Assembly: GCF_028830055.1 (NCBI RefSeq)
Contig: NZ_CP101655.1
Coordinates: 5,137,137 to 5,201,136 of the forward strand
From: Pseudomonas serboccidentalis
GTDB taxonomy: Bacteria > Pseudomonadota > Gammaproteobacteria > Pseudomonadales > Pseudomonadaceae
DNA: 64,000 nt
Direction of reading: 5' to 3'
Made by a program: the position numbers and the translations under genes. Positions 18,666 to 27,654 of the stretch are shown here, piece after piece; position 1 is the stretch's first letter, and the number at the start of each line of letters is the position of its first letter. The notes beneath the pieces are model-generated. The model was not told the DNA's origin, did not search any database, and saw only the letters and a program-made list of their open reading frames with translations.

Positions 18666-20150
18666 ATGCAACAGAACAGATCGCAAGTGACCGAGCGCGA
18701 CGGCTTGTTCGAACTCGAAGCCGGCAGCGACGTCCTCGACAGTCCCCGTTACAACCACGACATGGCACCGACCAAGGTGCGCGAACGAACCTGGAACAAA
18801 TGGCACATCACCGCGCTGTGGGTCGGCATGGCGGTGTGCGTGCCGACCTACACCCTCGGCGGTGTGCTCACCGCGTATTTCGGCCTGAGCGTGGGCGAAG
18901 CGCTGATGGCGATTCTGCTGGCCAACGTCATCGTGCTGATCCCGCTCACGCTCAACGCCTTTCCCGGCACCAAGTACGGCATTCCATTTCCGGTGTTGCT
19001 GCGCTCGTCGTTCGGCGTGCTCGGCTCCAACGTGCCGTGCCTGATTCGTGCGCTGGTGGCGTGCGGCTGGTTCGGTATTCAAACGATGTTTGGCGGACTG
19101 GCGATTCACCTGTTTCTCGGCTCGGTGTTCGAGGGCTGGAAATCCCTTGGCGGCACCGGCGAGGTGATCGGCTTCATGATCTTCTGGTCGCTGAACCTGT
19201 GGGTGGTGATCCGGGGCGCCGAGTCGATCAAGTGGCTGGAAACCCTGTCCGCACCGTTGCTGGTGGCGGTGGGCATCGGCTTGCTGATGTGGGCGATGCC
19301 CAATGTGTCGATGACTGAGTTGCTGGCGATTCCACCGAAACGCCCTGAGGGCGCCAGCGTGGTCAGTTATTTTGCCGCCGGGCTGACGGCGATGGTTGGC
19401 TTCTGGGCCACGCTGTCGCTGAACATTCCCGACTTCAGCCGTTACGCCAAAAGCCAGAAGGACCAGATCCTCGGGCAGATTTTCGGCCTGCCGCTGACCA
19501 TGTTCTTGTTCGCTTCGCTGGGGGTGGTGATGACCGCCGCGTCGGTGAAACTGGTCGGTGTCACCGTGTCCGATCCGGTCAGCCTGATCGGCCATATTCA
19601 GAGCCCGGTGTGGGTCGCGGTGGCCATGGCACTGATCATCATCGCCACGCTGTCGACCAACACCGCGGCGAACATCGTTTCGCCGACCAACGATTTCCAG
19701 AACATCGCGCCCAAGGTGATCAACCGCACCAAAGCAGTGTTGCTCACCGGGTTTGTCGGGCTGGCGCTGATGGCTCACGAGCTGCTGAAAAAGCTCGGGC
19801 TGATCGTCTCCGACGTCAGCCTGGAAACCGTGTATTCCAACTGGCTGCTGGGCTATTCGAGCCTGCTCGGGCCGATCGCCGGGATCATGGTGGTGGACTA
19901 TTTCCTGATCAAGAAACAGCAACTGGACCTGGCCGGGTTGTATCGCGACGACGTGTATCCGGCGTGGAATTGGGCCGGGTTTGTCGCGTTCGGCGTGCCG
20001 GTGGTGCTGACCCTGCTGTCGCTCGGTAGCGATGCGTTCAGCTGGTTCTACAGCTACGGCTGGTTCACCGGCTCGGCGCTGGGTGGGGTGATTTATTACG
20101 GGTTGTGCGTGATGCGGGCGCAGCCTTCGATCATGAAAACAGCGGTGTAA
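18666..20150 (+). CDS. NCS1 family nucleobase:cation symporter
   Basis: 494 residues with about twelve membrane segments of the NCS1 (purine, pyrimidine, hydantoin, allantoin) family. The family signature region SPRYNHDMAPTKVRERTWNKW precedes helix 1, and ADFSRY-like NIPDFSRYAKS lies mid-protein. It probably imports uracil, thymine, dihydropyrimidine or a hydantoin into the degradation pathway encoded around it. GTGGAG lies upstream of the ATG at 18666; the frame is open further 5' but the signature fixes the start. It is divergent from hydA and is followed by the ureidopropionase-type gene. Confidence 0.9.
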   Translation: MQQNRSQVTERDGLFELEAGSDVLDSPRYNHDMAPTKVRERTWNKWHITALWVGMAVCVPTYTLGGVLTAYFGLSVGEALMAILLANVIVLIPLTLNAFPGTKYGIPFPVLLRSSFGVLGSNVPCLIRALVACGWFGIQTMFGGLAIHLFLGSVFEGWKSLGGTGEVIGFMIFWSLNLWVVIRGAESIKWLETLSAPLLVAVGIGLLMWAMPNVSMTELLAIPPKRPEGASVVSYFAAGLTAMVGFWATLSLNIPDFSRYAKSQKDQILGQIFGLPLTMFLFASLGVVMTAASVKLVGVTVSDPVSLIGHIQSPVWVAVAMALIIIATLSTNTAANIVSPTNDFQNIAPKVINRTKAVLLTGFVGLALMAHELLKKLGLIVSDVSLETVYSNWLLGYSSLLGPIAGIMVVDYFLIKKQQLDLAGLYRDDVYPAWNWAGFVAFGVPVVLTLLSLGSDAFSWFYSYGWFTGSALGGVIYYGLCVMRAQPSIMKTAV

Positions 20151-20161
20151 GGGAGGCCCTC

Positions 20162-20228
20162 ATCGCGAGCAGGCTCACTCCTACAGATGAAATGCGTTCC
20201 CTTGTAGGAGTGAGCCTGCTCGCGATAG
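20162..20228. repeat. REP inverted pair (GTAGGAGTGAGCCTGC type)
   Basis: Inverted arms ATCGCGAGCAGGCTCACTCC (20162 on) and its partner ending at 20228, between the permease gene and the amidohydrolase gene. It lies inside a probable operon, so the two genes may be expressed at different levels. Confidence 0.85.
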
Positions 20229-20278
20229 CGGTCCACCAGACACCACAGCAACATCTCAAACTGCCTGAGGAGATCAAC

Positions 20279-21562
20279 ATGAACGCAGCCGTAGACGTTC
20301 TGCAATCCACCCATCAGCACATCAACCGCGACCGCCTCTGGGCCTCGCTCATGGAACTCGCCAAGCTTGGTGCGACGGTCAAGGGCGGGGTCTGTCGCCT
20401 GGCTCTCACCGACCTCGATCGCCAGGCCCGCGACCTGTTCGTGCAATGGTGCAAGGACGCCGGGTGCAGCGTCACGGTGGATGAAGTCGGCAACATCTTC
20501 GCCCGCCGCCCGGGGCGCAATCCTGACTTGCCGCCGGTGATGACCGGCAGCCACATCGACACTCAGCCCACTGGCGGCAAGTTCGACGGCTGCTTTGGCG
20601 TGCTCGCCGGCGTCGAAGTGTTGCGCACCCTCAATGACCTCGGCGTGGAAACCGAAGCGCCGCTGGAAGTGGTGGTCTGGACCAACGAAGAAGGCTCGCG
20701 CTTCGCCCCGTGCATGATGGGCTCCGGGGTGTTCGCCGAGAAATTCACCCTCGAAGAAACCCTGGCCAAGGTCGACGCCGAGGGCGTCACCGTTGGTGAA
20801 GCGCTGAACGCCATCGGCTATGCCGGGTCGCGCAAAGTCAGCGGGCACAAGGTCGGCGCTTATTTTGAAGCGCACATCGAACAAGGCCCGATCCTCGAAG
20901 ACGAACAGAAAACCATCGGCGTGGTGCTCGGCGCGCTGGGGCAGAAGTGGTTCGACCTGAAACTGCGCGGTGTAGAAGCCCACGCCGGCCCGACGCCGAT
21001 GCACCTGCGCAAGGACGCCCTGGTTGGCGCCTCGGTGATCGTCGGTGCGGTCAATCGCGCCGCCCTCGGCCATCAACCGCACGCTTGCGGCACCGTCGGT
21101 TGCCTGCAAGCCTATCCCGGCTCGCGCAACGTCATCCCCGGTGAAGTACGCATGACCCTCGACTTCCGCCATCTGCAACCGGCGCGCCTGGATTCGATGA
21201 TCGCCGAAGTGAAACAGATCATCGACGCCACCTGCGAAGAACACGGCCTGACCTATGAACTGACCCCGACCGCCGACTTCCCGCCGCTGTACTTCGAAAA
21301 AGGCTGCGTCGAAGCCGTGCGCGGCGCGGCGAAAGGTCTGGGCCTGTCGCACATGGACATCGTCAGCGGCGCCGGCCACGATGCGATCTTCCTCGCCGAA
21401 CTCGGCCCGGCCGGGATGATCTTCGTGCCGTGCGAGGGCGGCATCAGCCACAACGAAATCGAAAACGCGGCGCCGGACGATCTGGCGGCCGGGTGTGCGG
21501 TGTTGTTGCGGGCGATGCTCGCGGCTTCGGCGGCGGTGGCAGCGGGGCAGCGCGCGGCCTGA
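20279..21562 (+). CDS. M20-type Zn-dependent amidohydrolase, N-carbamoyl-beta-alanine amidohydrolase type
   Basis: 427 residues of the HyuC/AmaB family. Zinc-binding motifs are visible: GSHIDTQPTGGKFDG near residues 86-100, NEEGSRFAPCM, and GAGHDAIFLA near the C-terminus. A dimerisation domain is inserted mid-protein (VEAHAGPTPMHLRKDAL). In this setting it is most likely beta-ureidopropionase, hydrolysing N-carbamoyl-beta-alanine to beta-alanine, CO2 and ammonia, the third step after PreTA and dihydropyrimidinase. Allantoate amidohydrolase or N-carbamoyl-L-amino-acid hydrolase activity cannot be excluded from sequence alone. GAGGAGA precedes the ATG; the frame is open upstream through the REP but that part is not coding. 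Confidence 0.88.
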   Translation: MNAAVDVLQSTHQHINRDRLWASLMELAKLGATVKGGVCRLALTDLDRQARDLFVQWCKDAGCSVTVDEVGNIFARRPGRNPDLPPVMTGSHIDTQPTGGKFDGCFGVLAGVEVLRTLNDLGVETEAPLEVVVWTNEEGSRFAPCMMGSGVFAEKFTLEETLAKVDAEGVTVGEALNAIGYAGSRKVSGHKVGAYFEAHIEQGPILEDEQKTIGVVLGALGQKWFDLKLRGVEAHAGPTPMHLRKDALVGASVIVGAVNRAALGHQPHACGTVGCLQAYPGSRNVIPGEVRMTLDFRHLQPARLDSMIAEVKQIIDATCEEHGLTYELTPTADFPPLYFEKGCVEAVRGAAKGLGLSHMDIVSGAGHDAIFLAELGPAGMIFVPCEGGISHNEIENAAPDDLAAGCAVLLRAMLAASAAVAAGQRAA

Positions 21563-21669
21563 AGATCAAAAGATCGTCCGATCGCGGCCCGAGCCTGCGG
21601 CAGCTCCTGCATGGGATTTGTGTTCGTCTCTGTAGGAGCTGTCGAGTGAAACGAGGCTGCGATCTTTTT
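21563..21669. repeat. REP inverted pair, variant with GCGGCCCGAGCC insert
   Basis: The left arm starts AGATCAAAAGATCGTCCGAT and carries the same GGCCCGAGCC insert as the palindrome at 16428. The right arm, GTAGGAGCTGTCGAGTGAAA then CGAGGCTGCGATCTTTTT, is the divergent TCGAGTGAAACGAGG form seen also at 8680-8716. The two arms are therefore from different subfamilies. Confidence 0.75.
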
Positions 21670-21711
21670 ATGTCACCCCGATGTCATAGAAATGTGCGAC
21701 GGTTGCGCCCC

Positions 21712-22629
21712 ATGAAAATCATCACCTCCGGCGCATCCTATCTGGACATCGACGCCTACGCCTGCTGCATCGCCTACGCTGAATTGCTCAACCTGCAAGG
21801 CGTTCCCGCCCGCGCCGTCAGTAGCGCGAAACCCAATAGCAGTGTGTCGCCGACCGTTCTGAGTTGGGGCGCTGCTTTTCACGGTTACACACCTCAAGTA
21901 AAAGATGAATTTGTGCTGGTCGATGTCTCCGACTATCACCACTTCGACCCGCTGGTGGTGCTCGATCAGGTGGTGGAGGTCATCGACCATCATCCCGGTC
22001 ATGAGCCGTACTGGGCTGAGCGACTGGGTTCGGCCGCCGACATCCGCCCGATCGGCGCCGCGGCGACGCTGGTTTTTCGGCGCTGGCAAGCCGCCGGTCT
22101 GCTACCGCGAATCAGCGAGCAGAGCGCGGCATTGCTGGCCACGGCGATCCTCGACAACACGCTCAACCTCACCGGGCAGATGACCACAGAGCTGGATATT
22201 GAGGCTTACGCAGCATTGGCTCAGCGGGCGAAACTGGCTGCGAACTGGCCCGAGCGGTACTTCCTCGAATGTCAGGCCGCCATCGAAGCAGACCTGCAGA
22301 GCGCGTTGGCGGCGGATCTGAAACGCTTCAAGGCGGAGAGTAACCTGCCACAGGTTTTCGCACAGATGACGGTGTGGGACGCCGATGGATTGCTTCACAA
22401 ACATCGCAACGAGATCTGCGGCTGGATGGACGGGCAGGGCGATGACTGGTTGCTGAACGTCATCGGCATCCGTGACGGCCAGAGTTGTTTACTGGCTGAG
22501 CCGGTAGTCAGCCAGCAGAAACTGAATCGTTTGCTGGCGCTGCAATGGCGGGCGGCAATGGCTGTTGTGAAACCTTCGATGCTGCGCAAACAACTGCTGA
22601 AGCTGGGGCTGAATTTCACCCCCGTCTGA
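21712..22629 (+). CDS. DHH family phosphoesterase
   Basis: 305 residues. The DHH-type metal motifs are visible: an early DIDAYACCIAYAELL, then VDVSDYHHFD, then the signature VIDHHPGHE near residue 97, and TAILDNT further on. The DHH superfamily includes RecJ nucleases, nano-RNases, cyclic-dinucleotide phosphodiesterases and Mn pyrophosphatases or exopolyphosphatases. The VDHHP-like motif with a DHHA2-like C-terminal half points toward the pyrophosphatase/exopolyphosphatase branch, but the substrate is not determined. The start is the ATG at 21712, after a REP and without a strong ribosome site. The neighbours give no functional hint. Confidence 0.78.
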   Translation: MKIITSGASYLDIDAYACCIAYAELLNLQGVPARAVSSAKPNSSVSPTVLSWGAAFHGYTPQVKDEFVLVDVSDYHHFDPLVVLDQVVEVIDHHPGHEPYWAERLGSAADIRPIGAAATLVFRRWQAAGLLPRISEQSAALLATAILDNTLNLTGQMTTELDIEAYAALAQRAKLAANWPERYFLECQAAIEADLQSALAADLKRFKAESNLPQVFAQMTVWDADGLLHKHRNEICGWMDGQGDDWLLNVIGIRDGQSCLLAEPVVSQQKLNRLLALQWRAAMAVVKPSMLRKQLLKLGLNFTPV

Positions 22630-22637
22630 TGCGCTGA

Positions 22638-22847
22638 TCAACCCGGGCGGTCATTTTTGCTCGCAGTGCCCTGGCGCCGGTCAGGGCCGTCCGGGTTGCC
22701 CACATCCAGCAACCGTCGTTCGACCAAAACATTCTCCAGTGCCTGACGCTCGACCGGCGCCATTTGGTGTTCGCGCTTTTTCAGCTCCAGCAGAATGGGG
22801 CTGGACCAGGTGCGATAAGTCTGTTCGATGTTGCGACGCGACGTCAT
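22638..22847 (-). CDS. Small hypothetical protein, 69 residues
   Basis: A short, charged, cytosolic protein (MTSRRNIEQTYRTW start; many Arg, Glu and Gln; no signal or membrane segment). The ATG at 22847 has AAGGAGAG five bases upstream, a strong ribosome site favouring this start over the in-frame TTG at 22865. It converges with the DHH gene, the two stops being eight bases apart. Function is not recognised. The good ribosome site and codon pattern make it likely to be real. Confidence 0.6.
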   Translation of the reverse strand: MTSRRNIEQTYRTWSSPILLELKKREHQMAPVERQALENVLVERRLLDVGNPDGPDRRQGTASKNDRPG

Positions 22848-23043
22848 CAGTCTCTCCTTGATCAAGAGCCCGGTGTGACTGGCAGGGGCTCAATCCGATG
22901 AGGAGTTAACGTTAGTCGACAATCCCTGAAGTCGCGAATGCACGCTCACTCCTGCAGGGATTTGTGGTGTTGTCGAACGGGTCGGCACGATCACGGGCGC
23001 CTGCGGTCGTAATCTTCACACGCGCATTCCCTGTGGAGGTCCA

Positions 23044-24540
23044 ATGAGCCAGGAAGTCCTGACCCGCGAAACCAATCGTCGGCAGTTGCAGCAGATCATC
23101 GCCGGGCTGTCCGACGGGGTGATTCTGCTTGAGCTCGATCAGAGTATCCTCTGGGCCAACGAGGCAGCGCTGGCCATGCACGGCGTCAGCCGGATCGGTG
23201 AGTTGGGCACCAACGCCGATGAGTACGCCAAGCGCTTCAGCTTGCGTTATCGCAATAATCACCTGTTGCCGCCGGAGAGCTACCCGATCAGTCGCGTCGC
23301 CCGCTGTGAAGTGTTCAGCGACGTGCTGATCGAAATGTTCGCGGTGGACGATCCGGAACGCGTCTGGGTGCACAACGTGCGCAGCATGGTGCTGACGGAT
23401 CGCGAGGGGCAGCCGGAGTCGCTGGTGCTGATCATGAGCGACGTCACCGACTGGGCCAACGCCGAGCAGCGCTTCGAAAAAACCTTCAATGCCAACCCGG
23501 CGCCGGCGGTGATCTGCCGCCTCAGCGATTTGCGTTACATCAAGGTCAATCCCGGGTTTCTGGAGATGACCGGCTACACCCGCGATCAGGTAATCGGCAC
23601 TTCGGCCTATGAAATCGACATCTTCGAACAGGCCGAACGCAAGGACCTGGCGATCCAGCGCCTGCGCGACGTGGCGACCATTCCGCAGATGCAGGCCGAA
23701 CTGCGCCTGCCCGATGGCGGCAGCAAACAAGTGATCGTCGCCGGGCAGCCGTTGCTGCTCAACGATGAGGATTGCATGCTGTTTTCCTTCGTCGACATGG
23801 AACTGCGGCACAAGGCCGAAGTGGCGCTGCGTCAGAGCGAGGAGCGCTTCGCCAAGGCCTTCCGTCTGACCCCGGTGCCGATTCTGATCTGCAGCGCCGA
23901 TGAGCAGCAGGTGATCGATGTCAATCAGGCGTTCCTCGACACCCTGGCGTATGACAGCGACGACGTAGTCGGCAATACCGTGACGCAGCTGAATTTCATC
24001 GACGACGATGGCGCCCGGGCGCGGCTGCTGAGCGCACTGGCGAAAAGCGGGCGGGTGGACCGGGTCGATGTGCGGGTGCGCAAGAAGGACGCGGACCTGC
24101 TGGAGTGCGCGGTGTCCGCCGACACCGTGAATATTCAGGACACGCCGTGCTATCTGCTGGTGCTGATGGACATCACCGAGCGCAAACGCACCGAGCTGGA
24201 ATTGGTGGCGGCGATTGAAGAGGTGATGAAAGACGCTTCGTGGTTCAGCCGGACGCTGATCGAAAAACTGGCCAACGTGAAGAAGGTCAACTCGCCGCAA
24301 CTGCCCAGCGTGTCGTTCACCGACCTGACGGCGCGTGAGCGTGATGTGCTGGGGTTGATCTGTGAAGGTCTGGCCGACAAGGAGATCGCCGCGCGGCTGA
24401 AACTGGCGCCCAATACTGTGCGCAATCATGTGGCGACGGTGTATTCCAAGCTCGATGTGCACAGTCGCAGCGAGGCGATTGTCTGGGCGCGGGAGCGTGG
24501 TTTGTTTTCTGGCGAGCGCGGCACGAAGGGGCAGCGATAG
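23044..24540 (+). CDS. Triple-PAS, LuxR-type transcriptional regulator
   Basis: 498 residues. Three PAS domains in tandem (about residues 10-135, 140-260 and 270-385; the last ends in a PAC-like LVLMDITERKRTELE) lead through a helical linker to a C-terminal LuxR/GerE helix-turn-helix (LTARERDVLGLICEGLADKEIAARL, about residues 425-485). There is no receiver, kinase or membrane segment, so it is a cytosolic one-component sensor-regulator. The ligand, flavin, heme or small molecule, is not evident. GGAGG lies just before the ATG. It stands alone, divergent from the small gene upstream; the target genes are unknown. Confidence 0.85.
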   Translation: MSQEVLTRETNRRQLQQIIAGLSDGVILLELDQSILWANEAALAMHGVSRIGELGTNADEYAKRFSLRYRNNHLLPPESYPISRVARCEVFSDVLIEMFAVDDPERVWVHNVRSMVLTDREGQPESLVLIMSDVTDWANAEQRFEKTFNANPAPAVICRLSDLRYIKVNPGFLEMTGYTRDQVIGTSAYEIDIFEQAERKDLAIQRLRDVATIPQMQAELRLPDGGSKQVIVAGQPLLLNDEDCMLFSFVDMELRHKAEVALRQSEERFAKAFRLTPVPILICSADEQQVIDVNQAFLDTLAYDSDDVVGNTVTQLNFIDDDGARARLLSALAKSGRVDRVDVRVRKKDADLLECAVSADTVNIQDTPCYLLVLMDITERKRTELELVAAIEEVMKDASWFSRTLIEKLANVKKVNSPQLPSVSFTDLTARERDVLGLICEGLADKEIAARLKLAPNTVRNHVATVYSKLDVHSRSEAIVWARERGLFSGERGTKGQR

Positions 24541-24674
24541 GTGCAAATGCACTAGTCGATGCGGTGCAAATGCAGGTTCTGGTGCGGTGGGGCAGTTCTT
24601 AGTCTGGTGGAGTGCGATACGAGCCTGTTGGCTTGGGATCGTCTCCCTTCGAAACAGCTAAAGGAACAGGCTCC

Positions 24675-24932
24675 ATGATGAATCTTGCGCAGTTGCGCGC
24701 CCGCCTTGAGCAGAGTTTTTCGCCGCTGGCGTGTGAGTGTTCAGTGGATGGGGATCATTCGCTGACGGTGAAGCTGTATCACCCGGGGTCCGGGCAGGTG
24801 GATCTGGTGATCAGTGGGTTGAAGCTCAATGCGTTGCGTACGGCTGAGGCGGTCGAGGCGTTGATTGAAGAGTTGCGGTATGAGTTGGAGAGTAATTCGT
24901 TGCGGTCCTCGCGGGATCCGGATTTGGTTTAG
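24675..24932 (+). CDS. DUF1652 family protein
   Basis: 85 residues starting MMNLAQLRARLEQSFSPLACEC, then a stretch with LTVKLYHPGSGQVDL and a C-terminal helix EAVEALIEELRYELES. This matches the small DUF1652 family, common in Pseudomonas and of unknown role. The region AAAGGAACAGG upstream of the ATG pair supplies a ribosome site; the frame is open further 5' but that part is unlike the family. Cytosolic, with no partner gene apparent. Confidence 0.78.
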   Translation: MMNLAQLRARLEQSFSPLACECSVDGDHSLTVKLYHPGSGQVDLVISGLKLNALRTAEAVEALIEELRYELESNSLRSSRDPDLV

Positions 24933-25153
24933 GGGCGGGGGTTGATCCCTTCATCTGCCCCGTGGGCACCAGCCTGCTGGCGATGGCGCTATCCATCTCC
25001 CACAAAATCGACAGCTCATTCCCCCATCCGCCTCCATTTCACTGGCGCTTACAGGGTGGTCGGCTATAAAGAATGAGTGGTCAGGTCTTCTGTCATCCGC
25101 TGCAGTTGTGCGCGATGGTGGAAGTGGCTCTTCCATTCATCGCGGGTCGTCCT

Positions 25154-25375
25154 ATGAATAATCCTGGGAAACGCGTGTTTTTACCCTTGTCGCTGGCATT
25201 CTCTGTCGCGCTGCTCAGCGGCTGCGCCAGTCCTCCGCCACCGCCTCCTGCTGCTCCACCACCACCGCCGGTTCGTACTTGTCAGACCCTGGAAAACACT
25301 CAGGTGTCTGGCGATATGTACGTTGACGAGCAGGTCACTCGGCATACCACCACCACTCGTTGTGTCACGCAGTAG
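25154..25375 (+). CDS. Small proline-rich lipoprotein
   Basis: 73 residues. A lipoprotein signal ends in the lipobox LLSGC with Cys24 as the lipidated residue. A proline run (ASPPPPPPAAPPPPPV) follows, then a short tail with two cysteines (RTCQTLEN...TTTTRCVTQ) that could form a disulfide. It is likely exported and anchored in a membrane, the proline segment acting as a spacer. The ATG at 25154 is fixed by the signal; an upstream in-frame extension would bury it. Function unknown; the neighbours give no clue. Confidence 0.72.
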   Translation: MNNPGKRVFLPLSLAFSVALLSGCASPPPPPPAAPPPPPVRTCQTLENTQVSGDMYVDEQVTRHTTTTRCVTQ

Positions 25376-25522
25376 CGTGGGCGGCGTTTGAGTCGAGGGC
25401 TCGGGTCGAGCGGATTGGGTTGTGGCCGATCTGGTCGGCGCGGGCTGCTTGCCTGGTGTTGCGATGGTTGTCGGTGCACTGTGGTTGGCTGATGCCGAAG
25501 GTGATGGGCGCCTGTTCGAAAA

Positions 25523-25616
25523 CTGTAGGAGTGAGCCTGCTCGCGATAGCGGTCGGTCAGTCGGTGCAAATATTGACTGTACTGGCGCTATCGCGAGCAG
25601 GCTCGCTCCTACAGGG
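25523..25616. repeat. REP inverted pair (GTAGGAGTGAGCCTGC type)
   Basis: Inverted arms CTGTAGGAGTGAGCCTGCTC (25523 on) and GCGAGCAGGCTCGCTCCTAC ending at 25616, in the convergent gap between the lipoprotein gene and the SDR gene. The rest of the 265-base gap shows no other feature. Confidence 0.85.
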
Positions 25617-25640
25617 ATTGCGGTTACCCGATGATCAGTA

Positions 25641-26408
25641 TCAGGACAGGAACCCACCGTCCACATTCAGCGAAACCCCGGTGGTGTAGCTCGACGCATC
25701 GCTCGCCAGATACAACACCGCGCCGGCCATTTCACTCGGATCGGCCACGCGCTTGAGCGGAATCTGCGTCAGCGCCTGCTTGAGGATCGCGTCATTTTTC
25801 ACCAGTGCCGAAGCGAACTTGGTGTCGGTCAGGCCCGGCAGCAGGGCGTTGCAGCGAATGCCGAACTGCGCGCATTCCTTGGCGAAGACCTTGGTCATGT
25901 TGATCACGGCGGCTTTGGTCACCGAATAGATGCCCTGGAACACGCCCGGTGAAATACCGTTGATCGACGCGACGTTGATGATGCTGCCGCCACCGTTTTC
26001 ACGCATCAGCTTGCCGGCTTCCACCGACATGAAGAAGTAGCCGCGAATGTTCACGTCGACGGTCTTCTGGAACGCGCCCAGATCGGTGTCCAGTACGTTG
26101 CAGAACTGCGGATTGGTCGCGGCGTTGTTGACCAGAATATCCAGACGGCCGAACTGCTCCTTGATCCCGGCGAACACCTGGCTGATCTGTTCCATTTCAC
26201 CGATGTGGCAGGCCACGGCGGTAGCTTTGCCGCCGGCGGCGATGATCGCGTCCGCCACGTGCTGGCAGCCTTCGAGCTTGCGGCTCGAAACGATCACGTG
26301 GGCGCCTTGCTGGGCCAGCAGTTTGGCGATGGCTTCACCGATGCCACGGCTGGCGCCGGAGACGAATGCGATTTTGCCGTCGAGGTCGAACAACTGAGTC
26401 TTGGACAT
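25641..26408 (-). CDS. SDR family oxidoreductase
   Basis: 255 residues of the classical short-chain dehydrogenase fold. The cofactor motif GASRGIG is near residue 18, the structural NNAA motif near residue 90, the catalytic Ser in ASINGIS and the YSVTK pair (Tyr and Lys) near residues 155-160. It ends in the common DGGFLS tail of 3-oxoacyl-reductase-like members. It is 22 bases downstream of the phosphotransferase-fold gene and probably in its operon, an arrangement often seen with acyl-CoA or fatty-acid metabolism genes. The substrate is not determined. The start ATG at 26408 is preferred over an upstream in-frame ATG within the spacer. Confidence 0.88.
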   Translation of the reverse strand: MSKTQLFDLDGKIAFVSGASRGIGEAIAKLLAQQGAHVIVSSRKLEGCQHVADAIIAAGGKATAVACHIGEMEQISQVFAGIKEQFGRLDILVNNAATNPQFCNVLDTDLGAFQKTVDVNIRGYFFMSVEAGKLMRENGGGSIINVASINGISPGVFQGIYSVTKAAVINMTKVFAKECAQFGIRCNALLPGLTDTKFASALVKNDAILKQALTQIPLKRVADPSEMAGAVLYLASDASSYTTGVSLNVDGGFLS

Positions 26409-26430
26409 AAGGGTTCCTTGGTGTGGGCCG

Positions 26431-27498
26431 TCAGAGGCTCGATTTCGCAATGACCTGCAGGCTCATCTGCTCCAGCAGTTTGTTCATGTGAATGAACTGC
26501 GCGAAGCGTTTGTCCTGGGTCTGGCCGTGGTAGAAGCGGTAGTAGATCTGCTGCACGATGCCGGCCAGGCGGAACAGGCCGTAGGTGTAGTAGAAGTCGA
26601 AATTGTCGATCCGGATGCCCGAACGCTCGGCGTAGTAATCGACGAACTCGCGGCGGGTCAGCATGCCCGGGGCGTGGCTCGGCTGGCGGCGCATCAGTTG
26701 CACCGGCGCCGGGTCATCAGCCTCTATCCAATACGCGAGGGTGTTGCCCAGATCCATCAGCGGATCGCCGAGGGTGGTCAGTTCCCAGTCGAGCACGCCG
26801 ATGATTTGCATCGGGTTGTCCGGGTCGAGGATCACGTTGTCGAAGCGGTAGTCGTTGTGCACGATGCTCGAGGTCGGGTGGTCGGCCGGCATCTTGTCGT
26901 TGAGCCAGGCTTTGACCTTCTCCCAGTGCGGCGCATCCGGGGTCAGGGCTTTTTCGTAGCGTTCGCTCCAGCCTTTGATCTGGCGGGCGACGTAGCCTTC
27001 CGGTTTGCCCAGATCGCCGAGGCCGCAAGCGTTGTAGTCGACCTGGTGCAGCTCGACGAAGCGGTCGATGAAGCTCTTGCACAGCGCTTCGGTTTTAGCT
27101 GCATCGAGGCCCAGTTCCGGCGGCAGGTCGGAGCGCAGGATGATGCCCTTGACCCGTTCCATCACGTAGAACTCGGCGCCGATCACCGACTCATCAGTGC
27201 AGTGCACGTAGGCCTTGGGGCAGTACGGAAAACCGTCACGCAGCTGATTGAGGATGCGAAATTCGCGGCCCATGTCGTGGGCGGACTTGGCCTTGTGGCC
27301 GAACGGCGGCCGGCGCAGTACGAACTCCTGCTGCGGGTATTCCAGAAGGTAAGTCAGGTTCGACGCACCACCGGGAAACTGGCTGATCTGCGGCGTGCCG
27401 GTCAGGCCCGGAATGTGTGCCTTGAGGTACGGATCGATCAGGCTGGCATCGAGTTCTTCGCCAGAGCGGATACGGGTGGACTGGTCAGTAAGCGCCAT
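26431..27498 (-). CDS. Phosphotransferase family protein (APH/ACAD10-like)
   Basis: 355 residues of the aminoglycoside phosphotransferase fold. A P-loop-like FPGGASNLTYLL lies near residue 43, the lysine region FVLRRPPFGHKAKSAHDMGRE follows, and the catalytic loop IVHNDYRFDNVILD and metal-binding GVLDWELTTLGDP complete the set. The family resembles the kinase domain of human ACAD10/ACAD11, which phosphorylates hydroxyacyl-CoA. Pairing with an SDR gene fits a role in hydroxy-acid or acyl-CoA breakdown rather than drug resistance (inference). The length is normal for the family. Confidence 0.85.
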   Translation of the reverse strand: MALTDQSTRIRSGEELDASLIDPYLKAHIPGLTGTPQISQFPGGASNLTYLLEYPQQEFVLRRPPFGHKAKSAHDMGREFRILNQLRDGFPYCPKAYVHCTDESVIGAEFYVMERVKGIILRSDLPPELGLDAAKTEALCKSFIDRFVELHQVDYNACGLGDLGKPEGYVARQIKGWSERYEKALTPDAPHWEKVKAWLNDKMPADHPTSSIVHNDYRFDNVILDPDNPMQIIGVLDWELTTLGDPLMDLGNTLAYWIEADDPAPVQLMRRQPSHAPGMLTRREFVDYYAERSGIRIDNFDFYYTYGLFRLAGIVQQIYYRFYHGQTQDKRFAQFIHMNKLLEQMSLQVIAKSSL

Positions 27499-27654
27499 GC
27501 TTATCCCTTCTGCTTATTTTGGAGGCCAGACATCATTGGCTAATCTAATGGCGCGCCAAGACAGCTACAAGCGCGCAACGGTCTTATAGGTTAGCGTGTT
27601 GCAGGATAATCAACGTTTCGAATAGGCCCGACAGCAGGGCGCTGCCGGCTCTTT